DNA of 64,000 nucleotides from Agarivorans sp. TSD2052 (GTDB taxonomy: Bacteria > Pseudomonadota > Gammaproteobacteria > Enterobacterales > Celerinatantimonadaceae), in the NCBI RefSeq assembly GCF_023238625.1, contig NZ_CP096670.1, positions 547,501-611,500 on the forward strand. The letters run 5' to 3'. Every line of letters starts with the position of its first letter. Positions within the stretch are counted from its first letter, which is position 1. Below, in pieces: positions 48,121 through 59,973 of the stretch. Both the position numbers and the translations under genes were made by a program. The notes under the pieces are model-generated. The model did no database searches. It was not told the DNA's origin and worked only from the letters and a program-made list of their open reading frames with translations.

Positions 48121-49524
48121 TTAGTAGCCGTTGAGGCGGTCGAAATATTCAGGTAAGAACAGAGAAATTTGTGGGATATACGTAATCAGTATTAGGAAGA
48201 ACAATAGTAGACTTAGCCAAGGTAAGCACGCCTTAATGACCCAACCCATACTTTTTCCGGTAATCCCTGCGGTAACGAATAAATTTAGGCCTACCGGTGG
48301 GGTAAGCATCCCTATCTCCATGTTCACTACCATGATGATCCCTAAATGGATTGGGTCAATTCCTAATTGGGTTGCGATTGGAAATAAGATCGGAGCCATG
48401 ATTAGCAAGATGGCAGAAGGCTCCATGAAGTTACCCGCAATTAGCAGCAAAATATTTACCACGATTAAAAAAGCCCAAGGCTGCAGTCCATACGCCACGA
48501 TAGATTCTGCAATCATATGCGGGATCCGCTCAGTGGTGAGTACATGAGCAAACAACATAGCGTTGGCAATAATGAACAACAGCATAATGCTGACTTTTGC
48601 TGCGTCTTTTAATACATGGCGAACCTCTTCGTTGGTGACTGACTTTATGATGCTGATTGGAAACAAGGCCAAGTTACGGGCGGCGGCGGCCCCGTTACTT
48701 TCTCCGGGGTTTTTCCAAGCTTGGTCCTTAATCGGTCCTATATCTCGATAGCCATATACCGATACCAGAAAGGCATAGACCGCAGCCACAGAAGCCGCTT
48801 CAGTCGGGCTAGCGATACCGCCATAGATAGAACCCAATACAATAACAATTAGCATTAAGCCGCCGGTGGCTTTAAGGGCTGATATTCCCCACTGGCGACA
48901 ACCAGGATAGGGTTGAGCAGGTAAATTTTTGATTCTTGCCACCACGTAGATAGCAATCATTAAGATACTGCCCATCATAATGCCAGGTATAAACCCCGCC
49001 ATGAACATGCGTGAAGCCGATACTTCTGTAGCGGCCGCATACACCAGCATAACAATGGAGGGTGGAATTAAAATACCTAAGGTACCCGCATTGGCGATCA
49101 CGCCTGCTGCCAATGACTCGGGGTAGCCCGAGCGCACCATGCCTGCAATGACAATGGAGCCAATCGCGGCTACAGTGGCTGGGCTAGAACCCGAGACAGC
49201 GGCGAATAACATACACGCTAATACAGATGCCATGGCGAGGCCTCCGCGAATATGTCCAACACTGTCCATGGCAAAGTTAATCAGCCGTTGCGCCACCCCA
49301 CCTGTAGATAGAAAGGCTGACGATAGAATAAAAAATGGAATGGCTAACAAGGTGTAGTGCTCAGAGGTGGCTTCAAACAGTTTTAATGCCACTGACGCCA
49401 AAGAGTCATTAGAAAACAACAGTATAGTAGTGATACTTGCGAGCCCTAAGGCAATCGCAATGGGCATACCAATCAGCATGCATACAAATAAAAGCAGAAA
49501 TAAAGTGAAGGTAGTCATGGTCAA
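48121..49524 (-). CDS. dctM: TRAP transporter large permease DctM
   Basis: A 467-residue permease with 12 or more helices. Family segments are GMPIAIALGLASI, ALPFFILSSAFLSTGGVAQRLINFA-like (here LAIPFFILSSAFL), AVSGSSPATVAAIG, GTLGILIPPSIVMLVYA and MLTPPVGLNLFVTAG. With DctQ and DctP it forms a sodium-driven, binding-protein-dependent importer of C4-dicarboxylates or similar acids. There is a roughly 35-residue insert after SVYGYRDIGPIKD, as in some DctM proteins. It is the last gene of the dctPQM operon. Confidence 0.93.
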   Translation of the reverse strand: MTMTTFTLFLLLFVCMLIGMPIAIALGLASITTILLFSNDSLASVALKLFEATSEHYTLLAIPFFILSSAFLSTGGVAQRLINFAMDSVGHIRGGLAMASVLACMLFAAVSGSSPATVAAIGSIVIAGMVRSGYPESLAAGVIANAGTLGILIPPSIVMLVYAAATEVSASRMFMAGFIPGIMMGSILMIAIYVVARIKNLPAQPYPGCRQWGISALKATGGLMLIVIVLGSIYGGIASPTEAASVAAVYAFLVSVYGYRDIGPIKDQAWKNPGESNGAAAARNLALFPISIIKSVTNEEVRHVLKDAAKVSIMLLFIIANAMLFAHVLTTERIPHMIAESIVAYGLQPWAFLIVVNILLLIAGNFMEPSAILLIMAPILFPIATQLGIDPIHLGIIMVVNMEIGMLTPPVGLNLFVTAGITGKSMGWVIKACLPWLSLLLFFLILITYIPQISLFLPEYFDRLNGY

Positions 49525-49542
49525 ATCCTTTGCCGCTAATGC

Positions 49543-50079
49543 TTATTGTTTTTTTATTTCGTCAGCTAAGAGCATGCTGTCTTTAGCTTCGTCTGCGAGA
49601 TGGAAACCATCTTGTTGGTCAGTAATTACCTTCCAAGCCACTTCTAAAAATCTAATGACTAGTAAAACAAAGCCGATAAATAGAACACTCATGGTCTTCC
49701 ATTTTTCAATCGGTAAGTCTTCCATTTCAATACCAATCATGTGTAGCTTGCTTAAGTACACCCAAGACCCATACATAAATAAGCCGCAGTAAAATAAACA
49801 TAGTGCTAAAGCGATCAAGGTCAGTAGCTTACGTTGTGCTGGAGGGAGTATTCGCACAAAGGCATCAACACCAATATGGGCGCCTTCACGCACGCCCCAG
49901 CTTGCTCCGAGTAGCACTAACCATGCTGAACTATATAGTGTGACTTCTTGGACCCAGTGGATCCCCGTATTAAAGACAAAGCGCATAATCACTTCTACAA
50001 AAACCAGTAGGGTCATCGCGACCAGTAGAAAGGCAATGAAATTTTCTTCAAAGCGCCGAAACCAATTAACAAACTTCAT
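49543..50079 (-). CDS. dctQ: TRAP transporter small permease DctQ
   Basis: A 178-residue protein with four membrane helices. It has the family segment LVFVEVIMRFVFNTGIHWVQEVTLYSSAWLVLLGASWGVREGAHIGVD, whose Glu and Arg residues are conserved. It pairs with DctM. The C-terminal tail after the last helix is somewhat long and charged. It lies 18 nt before dctM and 76 nt after dctP. Confidence 0.93.
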   Translation of the reverse strand: MKFVNWFRRFEENFIAFLLVAMTLLVFVEVIMRFVFNTGIHWVQEVTLYSSAWLVLLGASWGVREGAHIGVDAFVRILPPAQRKLLTLIALALCLFYCGLFMYGSWVYLSKLHMIGIEMEDLPIEKWKTMSVLFIGFVLLVIRFLEVAWKVITDQQDGFHLADEAKDSMLLADEIKKQ

Positions 50080-50155
50080 GTGATGTCCTTATTCGCATTT
50101 TTTGTTTGGCTACAAAGAGAGTGCAGAGCGAGGGGTCTCTGCACAAAGCCTATGC

Positions 50156-51200
<1,045 letters not shown>

Positions 51201-51286
51201 ACACTAAGATCGGATTTTAAGTGGTTGAAGAATATGAATAATATTTACTTTCATGGTGGGCTGAAATTGCCATTATCAGCAATCAT

Positions 51287-51302
51287 GGGGGGAGTTCCCC
51301 CC
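51287..51302. promoter_or_regulatory. Palindromic operator candidate for DctD, promoter-proximal
   Basis: Six G and an A, two bases, then a T and six C form a perfect 7-bp inverted repeat around a 2-bp centre. It lies about 90 bp upstream of the dctP sigma-54 promoter, the right range for an enhancer-binding protein dimer. Confidence 0.65.
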
Positions 51303-51319
51303 ACCGCTTAGGCACGAAT

Positions 51320-51335
51320 GGGGGGAACTCCACCC
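51320..51335. promoter_or_regulatory. Palindromic operator candidate for DctD, distal
   Basis: GGGGGGA, AC, TCCACCC is the same palindrome as at 51287 with one arm mismatch. The two centres are 33 bp apart, close to three helical turns, so two dimers would lie on the same DNA face. It begins right behind the dctD stop codon. Confidence 0.6.
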
Positions 51336-51345
51336 CTTAGCGTTG

Positions 51346-52686
51346 TTAATGGTTTTTATAGTCACCTTTATCGAGTTGGTATTTTTTCATTTTCTCATAA
51401 AGGGTTTTACGGCCAATGTGCAGTTCTTCTTGGACCGCTTTTAGGTGACCTTTGTGGCGATGCAGTGCGTCTTGCAATAAGGTCCGCTCAAAGCGAAAAA
51501 GTTGCTCCGCCAAGTTTAAGCTTTGCTGGTCATTTTGCGCTTCGTTAAAAGCCGCGTCTTCCCCCATTAGTACCCAACGCTCGGCCAGATTACGCAATTC
51601 TCGTACATTGCCTGGCCAGTTGTGTTGCACCAGCTCTGATAAGCGCTGCTGACTGATCTCCGGGCTATTTAGTTGGTAACGGGCGGCTGCTACCCGTAAG
51701 AAGTTTTCAAGTAATAAAGGGATGTCTTCACAGCGCTCGCGTAGTGCAGGTATATAGACCTCTACGACATTGAGGCGATAATAAAGATCGCTGCGAAACT
51801 CACCTTGCTCACCTAAATGCTTTAAATCACTTTTGGTGGCGGCAATCACCCGTAAATTGAGTGGGATTACTTGGTTGCTTCCCAGCGGTTCAACACTGCG
51901 TTCCTCTAGTACCCGCAAAAGCTTTATTTGCAAGGCCATCGGCATGCTTTCAATTTCATCTAGGAAGAGAGTACCATTATTGGCAAAGGCTATTTTGCCT
52001 ACTCGCTTTTTCTGCGCGCCGGTAAAAGCACCGACTTCATGGCCAAACAACTCGCTTTCAATCATGGTTTCGGGGACAGCCCCGCAGTTAATTGCTACAA
52101 AAGGATGCTTAGCTCGTACGCTATGGTCATGTAAAAAACGCGCAACCAATTCTTTACCGGTTCCTGTTTCACCGTTAATTAAGACATCAGCGGGGGTATC
52201 TTTGATATGACTGAGAATTTTGCGGAGGCGGGCAACAGCGGGTGTTGAACCTAATATGCGAGGGCCGGGACCACTTTGCGCGTCTAACTCCGCTTTCAAT
52301 TCACGGTTTTCAATGGTCAGCCGCCGTTTATCTAAGGCGCGTTGCAATACATCTAACAAGTGGCTAGTAGAGAACGGTTTCTCCAGAAAGTCATAAGCGC
52401 CATCACGTATCGCTTTAATCGCCATTGAAATGTCCCCATGACCGGTCAGTAAGATGATCGGTAAGTCGGCGTCAATTTGGTGAGCTTGCTGCATCATTTC
52501 TAAGCCACCTAAACCGGGCATATTAATGTCTGAAATGATGACTCCTGGCCAATTCACCTTGAGTTGCGCTAAGGCTTGTTCGGCATTGTCAAAGGCTAAA
52601 CAGGTATAATCTTCTAACTCGAGTGTTTGGCCTAGCGATCGAAGGATGTCTGGATCATCGTCAATGATGATTACGGGTGCTTTCAC
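51346..52686 (-). CDS. dctD: C4-dicarboxylate sigma-54 response regulator DctD
   Basis: A 446-residue NtrC-family activator. The receiver domain has VIIIDDDPDILRSLG, with the Asp in VIISDINMPGLGG and the Lys in FLEKPF. The AAA domain has GETGTGKELVARFL, GAFTGAQ and GTLFLDEIESMP. A Fis-type helix-turn-helix ends the protein (HIGRKTLYEKMKKYQL). It should activate the dctPQM promoter when phosphorylated by DctB. It shares one base with the dctB stop, so the two are coupled. Confidence 0.94.
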   Translation of the reverse strand: MKAPVIIIDDDPDILRSLGQTLELEDYTCLAFDNAEQALAQLKVNWPGVIISDINMPGLGGLEMMQQAHQIDADLPIILLTGHGDISMAIKAIRDGAYDFLEKPFSTSHLLDVLQRALDKRRLTIENRELKAELDAQSGPGPRILGSTPAVARLRKILSHIKDTPADVLINGETGTGKELVARFLHDHSVRAKHPFVAINCGAVPETMIESELFGHEVGAFTGAQKKRVGKIAFANNGTLFLDEIESMPMALQIKLLRVLEERSVEPLGSNQVIPLNLRVIAATKSDLKHLGEQGEFRSDLYYRLNVVEVYIPALRERCEDIPLLLENFLRVAAARYQLNSPEISQQRLSELVQHNWPGNVRELRNLAERWVLMGEDAAFNEAQNDQQSLNLAEQLFRFERTLLQDALHRHKGHLKAVQEELHIGRKTLYEKMKKYQLDKGDYKNH

Positions 52687-54512
52687 TATTCCCCCTGTGG
52701 CTTAATAGAAGGCTTAAAACATTGAGGTACTTGCGCTTGTAATTTAATGACAAATTCTGGGCCAGTATCAACCAAATTGCTGACTGTGAGTTGACCGTCA
52801 AAGGATTCGACTAAACGCTTTGATATTGCCATGCCTAGTCCGAGTCCTTGTTTCTTGGTGGTGAAAAAGGGCTCAAAAATTCTTGTTAGTTGCTCTTCGC
52901 TTAACTGGGCGCCATTATCCCAAATGGCAATGCATTGCCAGTTGTTATCTTTGTATTGGCGAATCCCCAAGATGGGACTATCTACCAGCTCTAAAGCATC
53001 AATGGCGTTGTTAATTAAATTTATTAGCACTTGCTCAAGCTGAATAGCATCAGCCTTGACCCACTGTTCATCAAGCCCACTGAATTCTATTTTTATATTG
53101 TTGAGTACAATGCGGTTGGCCAAAATTGACAACGCCGCGTTAATCGATGTGGAGCTGGATACAGCACTGGTTTGCCCGGAGGATTTTCGAGAGAAAATTT
53201 TAAACTTAGCGATCATTTTGCTCATCATCGTAGTGAGCTTTACGATGTCTTGAAGGTTACTCGTGACCTGTTCATATTGCTGTTTATGCTGGAAGCGTAA
53301 GGCATTTTCAGCGTAACTTTGCATTGCTGTGAGCGGCTGATTTAGCTCGTGATTGATACCCGCAGAGAGCTCGCCTAAGGTGGCTAGTTTGGCGGCTTGA
53401 ACTAATTCATCTTCGGTTTTTTTTAGTGTGTTTGCAGTACGCTGGTAGTCGTCAATGGCCTGCTGAAGTTGCTGGTTAGTGGTGGTGAGTTGGGCTGTGC
53501 GTTGCTCAACTCTAATTTCTAACTGCTGGTTTATCTCAGTTTGTAAGCGGCGTCCAGCTTGTAACTGACGCCAATATGAATAGAGCAAAATAAGCCCGAA
53601 ATAAAGCAATGAGCTTAACAACAATGCTTCGCCAATTTCTCGAGTGTAACCTCTGTCTTTAGATAAGGCGTAGAGACGCCAACCAGCTGTAGGTAGAACT
53701 CTACTCGTACTGATGTAATCTGACCTTTTACCATTATAGTCGGGTAAATTGATGCTTGATTCTTGTAAGTTCTCTGCAATGTTAGGTAAAAGGTAATCGC
53801 CGTATTGACGCGAATTAATTAGTTGTTGTCGCAGTGAATCAGCCAGTGGCTTAATACTGTTATATAACCAATGAGCTTGAGAGGCATAAAACACGACCCC
53901 GTGTTTATCGGTTAACAAATATTCAAAGTTAGGATCGCGCCAGCTTTTATCGATAATGTTAAGTGCGACTTTAACCACTAAAACCCCAATAACAGCATTC
54001 TGTTTGAAGACCGGGGCTGAAAAGTAATACCCCCTCACCCCCGAGCGTGAACCTAAAGCGAAGTATTGCGCATATTTCCCCAATATCGCTGTTTGAAAAT
54101 AAGGCCGGTAACTATAACTACTGCCAACAAAAGAGTGGCTGCTTTGCCAATTACTAGAGGCCAGCGTATTGCCTTCTATATCTAAGAGATAGGTGACATC
54201 ACTACCTTGTAGTTGATTGACTTGCTGCAAATAAAGGTTGAGCTGGTGGCGTATATCGTTACTCGATACGTGAGTTAATCCGTCTACTAATTGTTGCTGT
54301 ACCGCTAATACCTTTGGGAAGTTTCGAAATCGGTTTAACTCGTGCTGGATGCTGCGTTGTAAACGCTGACTTTCTTCTAATAGCTGGCGTTGACGCTCTA
54401 GTCCTGCCTGATAGTGCGCCACTAAAGCAGCTATCAGCATTAGCGCGAACCAAGCCAATATAATAATGAATTTTTGTCCAAGCGGAATTCTGTTTGTTAG
54501 GCGCTGTTCCAT
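52686..54512 (-). CDS. dctB: C4-dicarboxylate sensor histidine kinase DctB
   Basis: A 608-residue kinase. Two membrane segments (about 13-32 and 295-315) flank a periplasmic double-Cache sensor domain (SSYSYRPYFQTAILGKYAQYFALGSRSGVRGYYFSAPVF). After a coiled coil, HisKA has GELSAGINHELNQPLTAMQ, and the ATPase domain has NLINNAIDAL, IWDNG and GLGLGMAISKRLVESF. It senses periplasmic dicarboxylates and phosphorylates DctD. The presence of dctB/dctD supports a dicarboxylate substrate for the TRAP system. Confidence 0.93.
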   Translation of the reverse strand: MEQRLTNRIPLGQKFIIILAWFALMLIAALVAHYQAGLERQRQLLEESQRLQRSIQHELNRFRNFPKVLAVQQQLVDGLTHVSSNDIRHQLNLYLQQVNQLQGSDVTYLLDIEGNTLASSNWQSSHSFVGSSYSYRPYFQTAILGKYAQYFALGSRSGVRGYYFSAPVFKQNAVIGVLVVKVALNIIDKSWRDPNFEYLLTDKHGVVFYASQAHWLYNSIKPLADSLRQQLINSRQYGDYLLPNIAENLQESSINLPDYNGKRSDYISTSRVLPTAGWRLYALSKDRGYTREIGEALLLSSLLYFGLILLYSYWRQLQAGRRLQTEINQQLEIRVEQRTAQLTTTNQQLQQAIDDYQRTANTLKKTEDELVQAAKLATLGELSAGINHELNQPLTAMQSYAENALRFQHKQQYEQVTSNLQDIVKLTTMMSKMIAKFKIFSRKSSGQTSAVSSSTSINAALSILANRIVLNNIKIEFSGLDEQWVKADAIQLEQVLINLINNAIDALELVDSPILGIRQYKDNNWQCIAIWDNGAQLSEEQLTRIFEPFFTTKKQGLGLGMAISKRLVESFDGQLTVSNLVDTGPEFVIKLQAQVPQCFKPSIKPQGE

Positions 54513-54623
54513 AGCTCACTAAGTAGATTGATTGGATATTTCAGCTTAAAAGAAAAATATGCTTTTTGCTGGCTACTTAGTCACATAGTGAAAATGCCGA
54601 CGCTACTTTTCCTGTTTTGAGTT

Positions 54624-54652
54624 GCTTATATTCCCTATGGTTATAAAAAAGC
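54624..54652 (+). promoter_or_regulatory. Candidate CysB-type site upstream of cysJ
   Basis: TTATATTCC and GGTTATAA flank CTAT in an AT-rich stretch 70-100 bp before cysJ. Such TTATA-type half sites occur in CysB-regulated promoters, but the consensus is loose and the assignment is tentative. Confidence 0.22.
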
Positions 54653-54725
54653 CCGTTTTATTCTTTATTGTCGATACCAATGCTTGGGTAGACTAGCGTC
54701 AATTGTGATTCTAGGGTGCGATAAA

Positions 54726-56516
54726 ATGCTGTTAAAGGAACTTTCGTCATTGGCTAGCCCATTGTCTGAGCAACAGGTTAACCTGCTGCAACAGGCTACG
54801 GCCGAGCTATCGGTAACTCAGTTAGCGTGGGTAAGTGGCTACCTTGCTGGAGTGGGGCAAAATGCAGGGCAAATAGCCCCTCTTACACAAGCACAGCCTG
54901 CGGGCAAGCTAACCATTCTGTACGCTTCCCAAACCGGTAACGCCAAAGGTGTAGCTGAAGAGTTGAAAGCGGCGGCGTTGGCTAAGGATATTCATGCTGA
55001 GTTGGTAAATGTTTCTGACTATAAAGCCAAGAGTCTTAAAAATGAGACCCACTTACTGATTGTAGCGAGTACTAACGGCGAGGGTGAGCCGCCTGATGAT
55101 GCTATCGAGTTTCACGAATTTTTAGCGTCGAAAAAAGCGCCCAAACTGGATAACTTGAAATATAGCGTATTGGCGCTTGGTGATTCTAGCTATGAGTTTT
55201 TCTGCCAAACGGGTAAAGACTTTGATGAGCGTTTAGCCGCTCTTGGTGCAGAGCGAGTTTGTGAGCGAGTTGATTGTGATGTTGATTACGATAAAGACGC
55301 TGACAGCTGGACAGCAAAAGCACTTGAGCAAATACAGCAAACTTTAGCGGCAGAACCAAGTGGTTCTGTGGTTAATCTTCCTGTTCATGCTCCAACTACT
55401 AGTCAGTTCAATAAAAAGAACCCTTACGCTGCGGAGTTAAGTCTTAGCCAAAAAATAACCGGTAGAGATTCAGCTAAAGATGTTCGCCATGTTGAAATTG
55501 ATTTAGGCGACTCAGGCCTACAATATCAAGCTGGTGATGCGCTGGGTGTATGGTTTGAGAATGACCAAGTGTTAGTAAAGCAAATCATTACCCGCTTAGG
55601 CTTAATAGAAGATGAGCTAGTAAGCATTGACGATCAAGAGTTTACGTTAGCAGCGGCCTTAACTGAGAAGCTAGAAATCACCCAAACCAGCGGAGCCTTT
55701 GTTGAAGCCTGGGCACGTTGGTCAGCGAGCAAAAAGTTACAAACGGTGGTGGCCGATAAAGACAAACTGCGCGACTATGCAGCTAACCATCAGGTGATTG
55801 ATGTATTACTTGAAAAGAAAGCTAAAGTCGACGCTCAAGATTTTGTTGATGCTTTACGCAAACTCACACCACGTTTGTACTCTATAGCCTCTGCTCAAGC
55901 TGAAGTGGAAGAAGAAGTACATTTAACGGTAGGTGTGGTGAGTTATCAAAAAGGCGATGAGCTGCGTTTAGGGGGGGCTTCTGGTTTCTTAGGTGGGCGT
56001 GCTGAAGAAGGTGCTACGGTTAAGGTATTTGTGGAACATAATGATAACTTTCGCTTGCCAAGTGACCCAAATACGCCAGTCATAATGGTTGGCCCTGGAA
56101 CAGGTATCGCGCCGTTCAGAGCTTTCTTACAACAACGTGATGCCAGCGACGCGACCGGCAAAAACTGGCTGTTGTTTGGTGACCAAACCTTTACTCAAGA
56201 TTTCTTATATCAAACAGAATGGCAGGCTTATCTAAAGTCGGGTTTATTGACCAAGCTTGATGTGGCCTTTTCACGCGATCAAGCGGAAAAGATCTACGTT
56301 CAAGACCGTTTGAAAGAAAATGCAGCTGACGTTTATCAATGGCTAGAAGAAGGCGCGCATCTCTATATTTGTGGTGATGCCAACCGAATGGCTAAAGATG
56401 TTCATCAAACCCTGCTAGAAATTATTGCTGAGCAAGGGGCTAAGAGTCCAGAGCAAGCAGAAGAGTATTTGAAACAGTTACGCAGTGCTAAGCGTTACCA
56501 AAAGGATGTTTACTAA
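54726..56516 (+). CDS. cysJ: Sulfite reductase (NADPH) flavoprotein alpha subunit
   Basis: A 596-residue diflavin reductase, close in length to E. coli CysJ (599). An FMN-binding flavodoxin domain ([40 protein letters not shown]) is followed by an FAD domain ([19 protein letters not shown]) and an NADPH domain ([32 protein letters not shown]). It passes electrons from NADPH to CysI. The ATG at 54726 matches the E. coli start; the frame from 54684 adds 14 unconserved residues. The stop overlaps the cysI start by one base. Confidence 0.97.
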   Translation: MLLKELSSLASPLSEQQVNLLQQATAELSVTQLAWVSGYLAGVGQNAGQIAPLTQAQPAGKLTILYASQTGNAKGVAEELKAAALAKDIHAELVNVSDYKAKSLKNETHLLIVASTNGEGEPPDDAIEFHEFLASKKAPKLDNLKYSVLALGDSSYEFFCQTGKDFDERLAALGAERVCERVDCDVDYDKDADSWTAKALEQIQQTLAAEPSGSVVNLPVHAPTTSQFNKKNPYAAELSLSQKITGRDSAKDVRHVEIDLGDSGLQYQAGDALGVWFENDQVLVKQIITRLGLIEDELVSIDDQEFTLAAALTEKLEITQTSGAFVEAWARWSASKKLQTVVADKDKLRDYAANHQVIDVLLEKKAKVDAQDFVDALRKLTPRLYSIASAQAEVEEEVHLTVGVVSYQKGDELRLGGASGFLGGRAEEGATVKVFVEHNDNFRLPSDPNTPVIMVGPGTGIAPFRAFLQQRDASDATGKNWLLFGDQTFTQDFLYQTEWQAYLKSGLLTKLDVAFSRDQAEKIYVQDRLKENAADVYQWLEEGAHLYICGDANRMAKDVHQTLLEIIAEQGAKSPEQAEEYLKQLRSAKRYQKDVY

Positions 56517-58219
56517 TGAGTTCGGACCTAATTGTTGAAGGCAAGTTGTCGGATAATGAGCGCCTAAAGCGAGAGAGTAACTTACTGCGTGGCACCATAG
56601 AAGCTGACTTAAGTGATCGTATTACCGGTGGTTTTACAGCTGATAACTTCCAGTTAATTCGTTTCCATGGTATGTATCAGCAAGATGACCGTGATATTCG
56701 TGCCGAGCGTACTAAGCAAAAACTAGAGCCTCTACATAACGTTATGTTACGTGCCCGTATGCCTGGTGGGATTATTCAACCAAAGCAATGGCTCGCTATT
56801 GATAAATTTGCTGCAGACCACACTATGTACGGCAGCATTCGCTTAACAACTCGTCAAACTTTTCAGTTTCATGGAGTATTAAAGCCCAACATTAAGTTGA
56901 TGCACCAAACGCTGAATAGTATTGGCATCGATTCTATCGCGACCGCTGGTGATGTTAATCGTAATGTACTTTGTACGAGCAATCCGGTTGAATCCGAACT
57001 GCATCAAGAGGCTTACCAATGGGCGACCAAGATTAGTGAACACCTATTGCCTAAAACTCGCGCCTATGCCGAAATTTGGTTAGATGGTGAAAAGGTTGAA
57101 GGTGGTGAAGAAGAGCCTATTTTAGGCTCGAACTACCTACCGCGTAAGTTTAAAACTACAGTGGTTATTCCGCCAAGCAATGATATTGACGTTCATGCGA
57201 ACGACTTAAACTTTGTAGCGATTGCTAAAGACGGCAAATTGGTAGGCTTTAATGTTTTGGTGGGCGGTGGTCTGGCCATGACTCATGGTGATAAATCTAC
57301 CTATCCACGTCGCGCTGACGATTTCGGTTTTGTGCCATTAGACAAAACCTTAGAGGTGGCAGCGGCGGTAGTCACAACCCAGCGTGACTGGGGGAACCGA
57401 GTTAACCGAAAAAATGCCAAAACCAAGTACACGCTCGATCGCGTAGGTATCGATACCTTTAAGCAAGAAGTAGAGAAACGTGCTGGGATCACCTTTGAAG
57501 CTAGCCGACCTTATGAGTTTACCTCGCGGGGTGACCGTATTGGTTGGGTTGAGGGTATCGACGGTAAACATCACCTCACCCTATTTATTGAGAATGGTCG
57601 GTTGTTGGATTACCCAGAAAAAGCGCTAAAAACGGGTGTGGCCAACATTGCTGAAATTCACAAAGGTGATTTCCGCATGACCGCTAACCAAAACTTAGTC
57701 GTGGCTGGCGTAGCGGCAAAAGACAAAGTCAAGATTGAAAAAATTGCCCGTGAGCATGGACTCATTGACGATGGGCACAGCCCACAACGCTTTAATTCAA
57801 TGGCCTGTGTGGCATTTCCCACTTGTCCGTTGGCAATGGCAGAAGCAGAACGTTATTTACCAGGTTTGGTCGATGACGTAGAACAGCTACTGGCTAAGCA
57901 TGATATGAGCAACGAACACATCATTTTACGGGTAACGGGTTGCCCTAACGGCTGTGGCAGGTCTATGTTGGCTGAAGCGGGATTAGTGGGTAAAGGCCCG
58001 GGTAAGTACAATCTGTATCTAGGTGGTAACCAAAGCGGAACGCGTATTCCTAAGCTCTATTTAGAGGGCATTGGTGAGCAACAAATTTTGTCAGAATTTG
58101 ACGGTTTGATTGCCCGCTGGTCGAAGGAACGTGAGCAAGATGAAGCATTTGGTGACTTTGTAATTCGCGTTGGTATCGTCGCTGAAGTCAAAGTAAGCGC
58201 TAGGGATTTTCATGACTAG
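56516..58219 (+). CDS. cysI: Sulfite reductase (NADPH) hemoprotein beta subunit
   Basis: A 567-residue protein reducing sulfite to sulfide with six electrons. The siroheme/4Fe-4S ligands are intact near residues 430-480: [19 protein letters not shown] and [11 protein letters not shown]. The duplicated nitrite/sulfite reductase ferredoxin-like halves are present ([29 protein letters not shown]). E. coli CysI has 570 residues. It overlaps cysJ by one base and cysH by eight, so the operon is tightly coupled. Confidence 0.97.
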   Translation: MSSDLIVEGKLSDNERLKRESNLLRGTIEADLSDRITGGFTADNFQLIRFHGMYQQDDRDIRAERTKQKLEPLHNVMLRARMPGGIIQPKQWLAIDKFAADHTMYGSIRLTTRQTFQFHGVLKPNIKLMHQTLNSIGIDSIATAGDVNRNVLCTSNPVESELHQEAYQWATKISEHLLPKTRAYAEIWLDGEKVEGGEEEPILGSNYLPRKFKTTVVIPPSNDIDVHANDLNFVAIAKDGKLVGFNVLVGGGLAMTHGDKSTYPRRADDFGFVPLDKTLEVAAAVVTTQRDWGNRVNRKNAKTKYTLDRVGIDTFKQEVEKRAGITFEASRPYEFTSRGDRIGWVEGIDGKHHLTLFIENGRLLDYPEKALKTGVANIAEIHKGDFRMTANQNLVVAGVAAKDKVKIEKIAREHGLIDDGHSPQRFNSMACVAFPTCPLAMAEAERYLPGLVDDVEQLLAKHDMSNEHIILRVTGCPNGCGRSMLAEAGLVGKGPGKYNLYLGGNQSGTRIPKLYLEGIGEQQILSEFDGLIARWSKEREQDEAFGDFVIRVGIVAEVKVSARDFHD

Positions 58220-58964
58220 CTTAGATTTGGAGCAGTTACTGCTGCTCCCTGTTGAGTTAAGAAATGCCGAGTTGTCATCGATAAATAGTTCGCTTGAAGA
58301 GATGACTGCCCAGCAACGTATTATTTGGGCTTTCGATAACTTGCCTCCACAAGTGGTTCTTACCTCTAGCTTTGGTATTCAAGCGGCGGTGAGTTTGCAC
58401 ATGCTGACGCAGATCAAACCCGATATACCGGTGATATTAACCGACACCGGCTATTTGTTTCCGGAAACATACCGCTTTATCGATGAGCTTACTACGCGGT
58501 TAAACTTAAACTTAAAAGTTTATCAGGCGAAGCAATCCAACGCCTGGCAAGAAGCGCGTTTTGGTAAGCTTTGGGAGCAGGGAGTTGAAGGCTTAAAGCA
58601 ATATAATAGCCTAAACAAGGTTGAGCCTATGCAGCGCGCGTTTAAAGATTTAGGTGTGAAAAGCTGGTTCTCGGGCTTGCGCCGTAGTCAATCGTCAACC
58701 CGTGCTGACTTATCAGTATTACAGATTCAAAACGGTGCTTTCAAAATATTACCAATTATTGATTGGACCAATAAGGATGTGCATTACTATTTGAAAGAGC
58801 ATAACTTGCCTTACCACCCTCTTTGGGATCAAGGTTATGTATCGGTGGGTGATGTGCAAACTTCACAACCGCTGCAGGCTGGTATGAACGAAGAGGATAC
58901 TCGCTTCTTTGGTCTGAAACGTGAGTGTGGTATTCATGAAGAAGTGGCGGGAAGTGGTATTTAA
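58212..58964 (+). CDS. cysH: Phosphoadenylyl-sulfate (PAPS) reductase
   Basis: A 250-residue PP-loop enzyme that reduces PAPS to sulfite using thioredoxin. The nucleotide-binding region has [18 protein letters not shown] and [16 protein letters not shown]. The substrate region has [14 protein letters not shown]. The catalytic cysteine is in the C-terminal [13 protein letters not shown]. It lacks the extra Cys pairs of APS reductases, so PAPS is the substrate. It ends the cysJIH operon. Confidence 0.96.
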   Translation: MTSLDLEQLLLLPVELRNAELSSINSSLEEMTAQQRIIWAFDNLPPQVVLTSSFGIQAAVSLHMLTQIKPDIPVILTDTGYLFPETYRFIDELTTRLNLNLKVYQAKQSNAWQEARFGKLWEQGVEGLKQYNSLNKVEPMQRAFKDLGVKSWFSGLRRSQSSTRADLSVLQIQNGAFKILPIIDWTNKDVHYYLKEHNLPYHPLWDQGYVSVGDVQTSQPLQAGMNEEDTRFFGLKRECGIHEEVAGSGI

Positions 58965-58983
58965 TCGCTTACTGTTTCTATCA

Positions 58984-59009
58984 AGCGCGGCTCAGGCCGC
59001 GTTTTTTTT
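58984..59009 (+). terminator. Terminator of the cysJIH operon
   Basis: CGCGGC at 58986-58991 pairs with GCCGCG at 58996-59001 around a TCAG loop, followed by eight T. Confidence 0.92.
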
Positions 59010-59045
59010 GGTTACAATGCAAAGGTAGAGCGATAAATCATTCTA

Positions 59046-59864
59046 TTACCCTTCAAAGTAAGTCTGCAGTAGTCGTTCTAAACTTTCTTGGTATGCTGTT
59101 ATGGGCTGTTTAGTAATAAGCTTTGCCAGCTCATCTCCGATTGGCGTAAAACGATGATAAATCAATTTACATCCTTTATACCGTGGTCGCAGCTGGTAAT
59201 GGGTAGAACCGTGTACAAGCGGCGTTTCATGGTGCCCTGAGGGGCGGATCTCTAACTCTCGATCAAACAATAAGCCTAATTCAGTGAGCTGTAATATGTG
59301 ATGATATGGCATTCTATGTTGGCCAAGACTCACTTTGTCGAGTTTTGCTCTTACTAAGCCAAGGCTGCTGGTGGGCCTGACAACACCAGTAATGATTTTA
59401 TTATTGGCTTCTCCACCAATTATAGAGCTCAGTTCACAAGCGGATTGAAACCATTGGGCTTCTCTTTGCGTCATTAATTTTAGTGTACGTAAGGCTTTTA
59501 CAGAGTAACTCCCTGGGGTCATTAACTCTTGGCTAAGAATATCAGCCCATAATATCTGCATAGATTTCACTTGGGTATTGCTCGCCAGCGTTAAGAATTC
59601 AGTCATCCAATCAGCATCAGGCTCATTGCCGACTTCTTCCTCACTGGTTTTTTGCATTGCAAAATAAATGATTTTTTCCAGATTTTTTTGCTGGGTCGCA
59701 TGTTCGACAATCGCACGAGCTTGAGCCCGTTGAGACCAGGTTGAACTGGGCTTACTTTGCTGCAGTAATGCGTCTAAGCCGCGTTGCTTTGCTAATTTAG
59801 CAAGTTGCACAGAGGTGTTTTCAACTGGGCTACTTTTGTTCTCGATAATTGGTTTGTCAGACAT
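59046..59864 (-). CDS. Conserved protein of unknown function (TIGR03899-like)
   Basis: A 272-residue soluble protein without signal peptide or membrane segments. It is mostly helical, with LTLASNTQVKSMQILWADILSQELMTPGSYSVKALRTLKLMTQREAQWF in the centre, a segment shared with DUF2806-like proteins. The C-terminal part is richer in His/Tyr (HRMPYHHILQLTELGLLFDREL, HYQLRPRYKGCKLIYHRFTPIGDELAKL). It resembles the TIGR03899 family of marine gammaproteobacteria; this naming is from memory. No function is known. It is divergent from the small ORF at 59974. Confidence 0.7.
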   Translation of the reverse strand: MSDKPIIENKSSPVENTSVQLAKLAKQRGLDALLQQSKPSSTWSQRAQARAIVEHATQQKNLEKIIYFAMQKTSEEEVGNEPDADWMTEFLTLASNTQVKSMQILWADILSQELMTPGSYSVKALRTLKLMTQREAQWFQSACELSSIIGGEANNKIITGVVRPTSSLGLVRAKLDKVSLGQHRMPYHHILQLTELGLLFDRELEIRPSGHHETPLVHGSTHYQLRPRYKGCKLIYHRFTPIGDELAKLITKQPITAYQESLERLLQTYFEG

Positions 59865-59973
59865 ATGATACTCCCTCGCTAGTTCTTTTTACTGAGGATT
59901 CGACGATAAAGCAAGTTTGCATTCATTGTTAAAAGTGTTAAATTTAGGTTAACAGTAAAGAAGGGAGGTAGTT

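Noticed and set aside
51287-51336. G/C palindromes read as a dctBD terminator
   Set aside because: No T-run follows on the minus strand, and the phased, near-identical pair upstream of a sigma-54 promoter fits operators better. A secondary termination role is not excluded.
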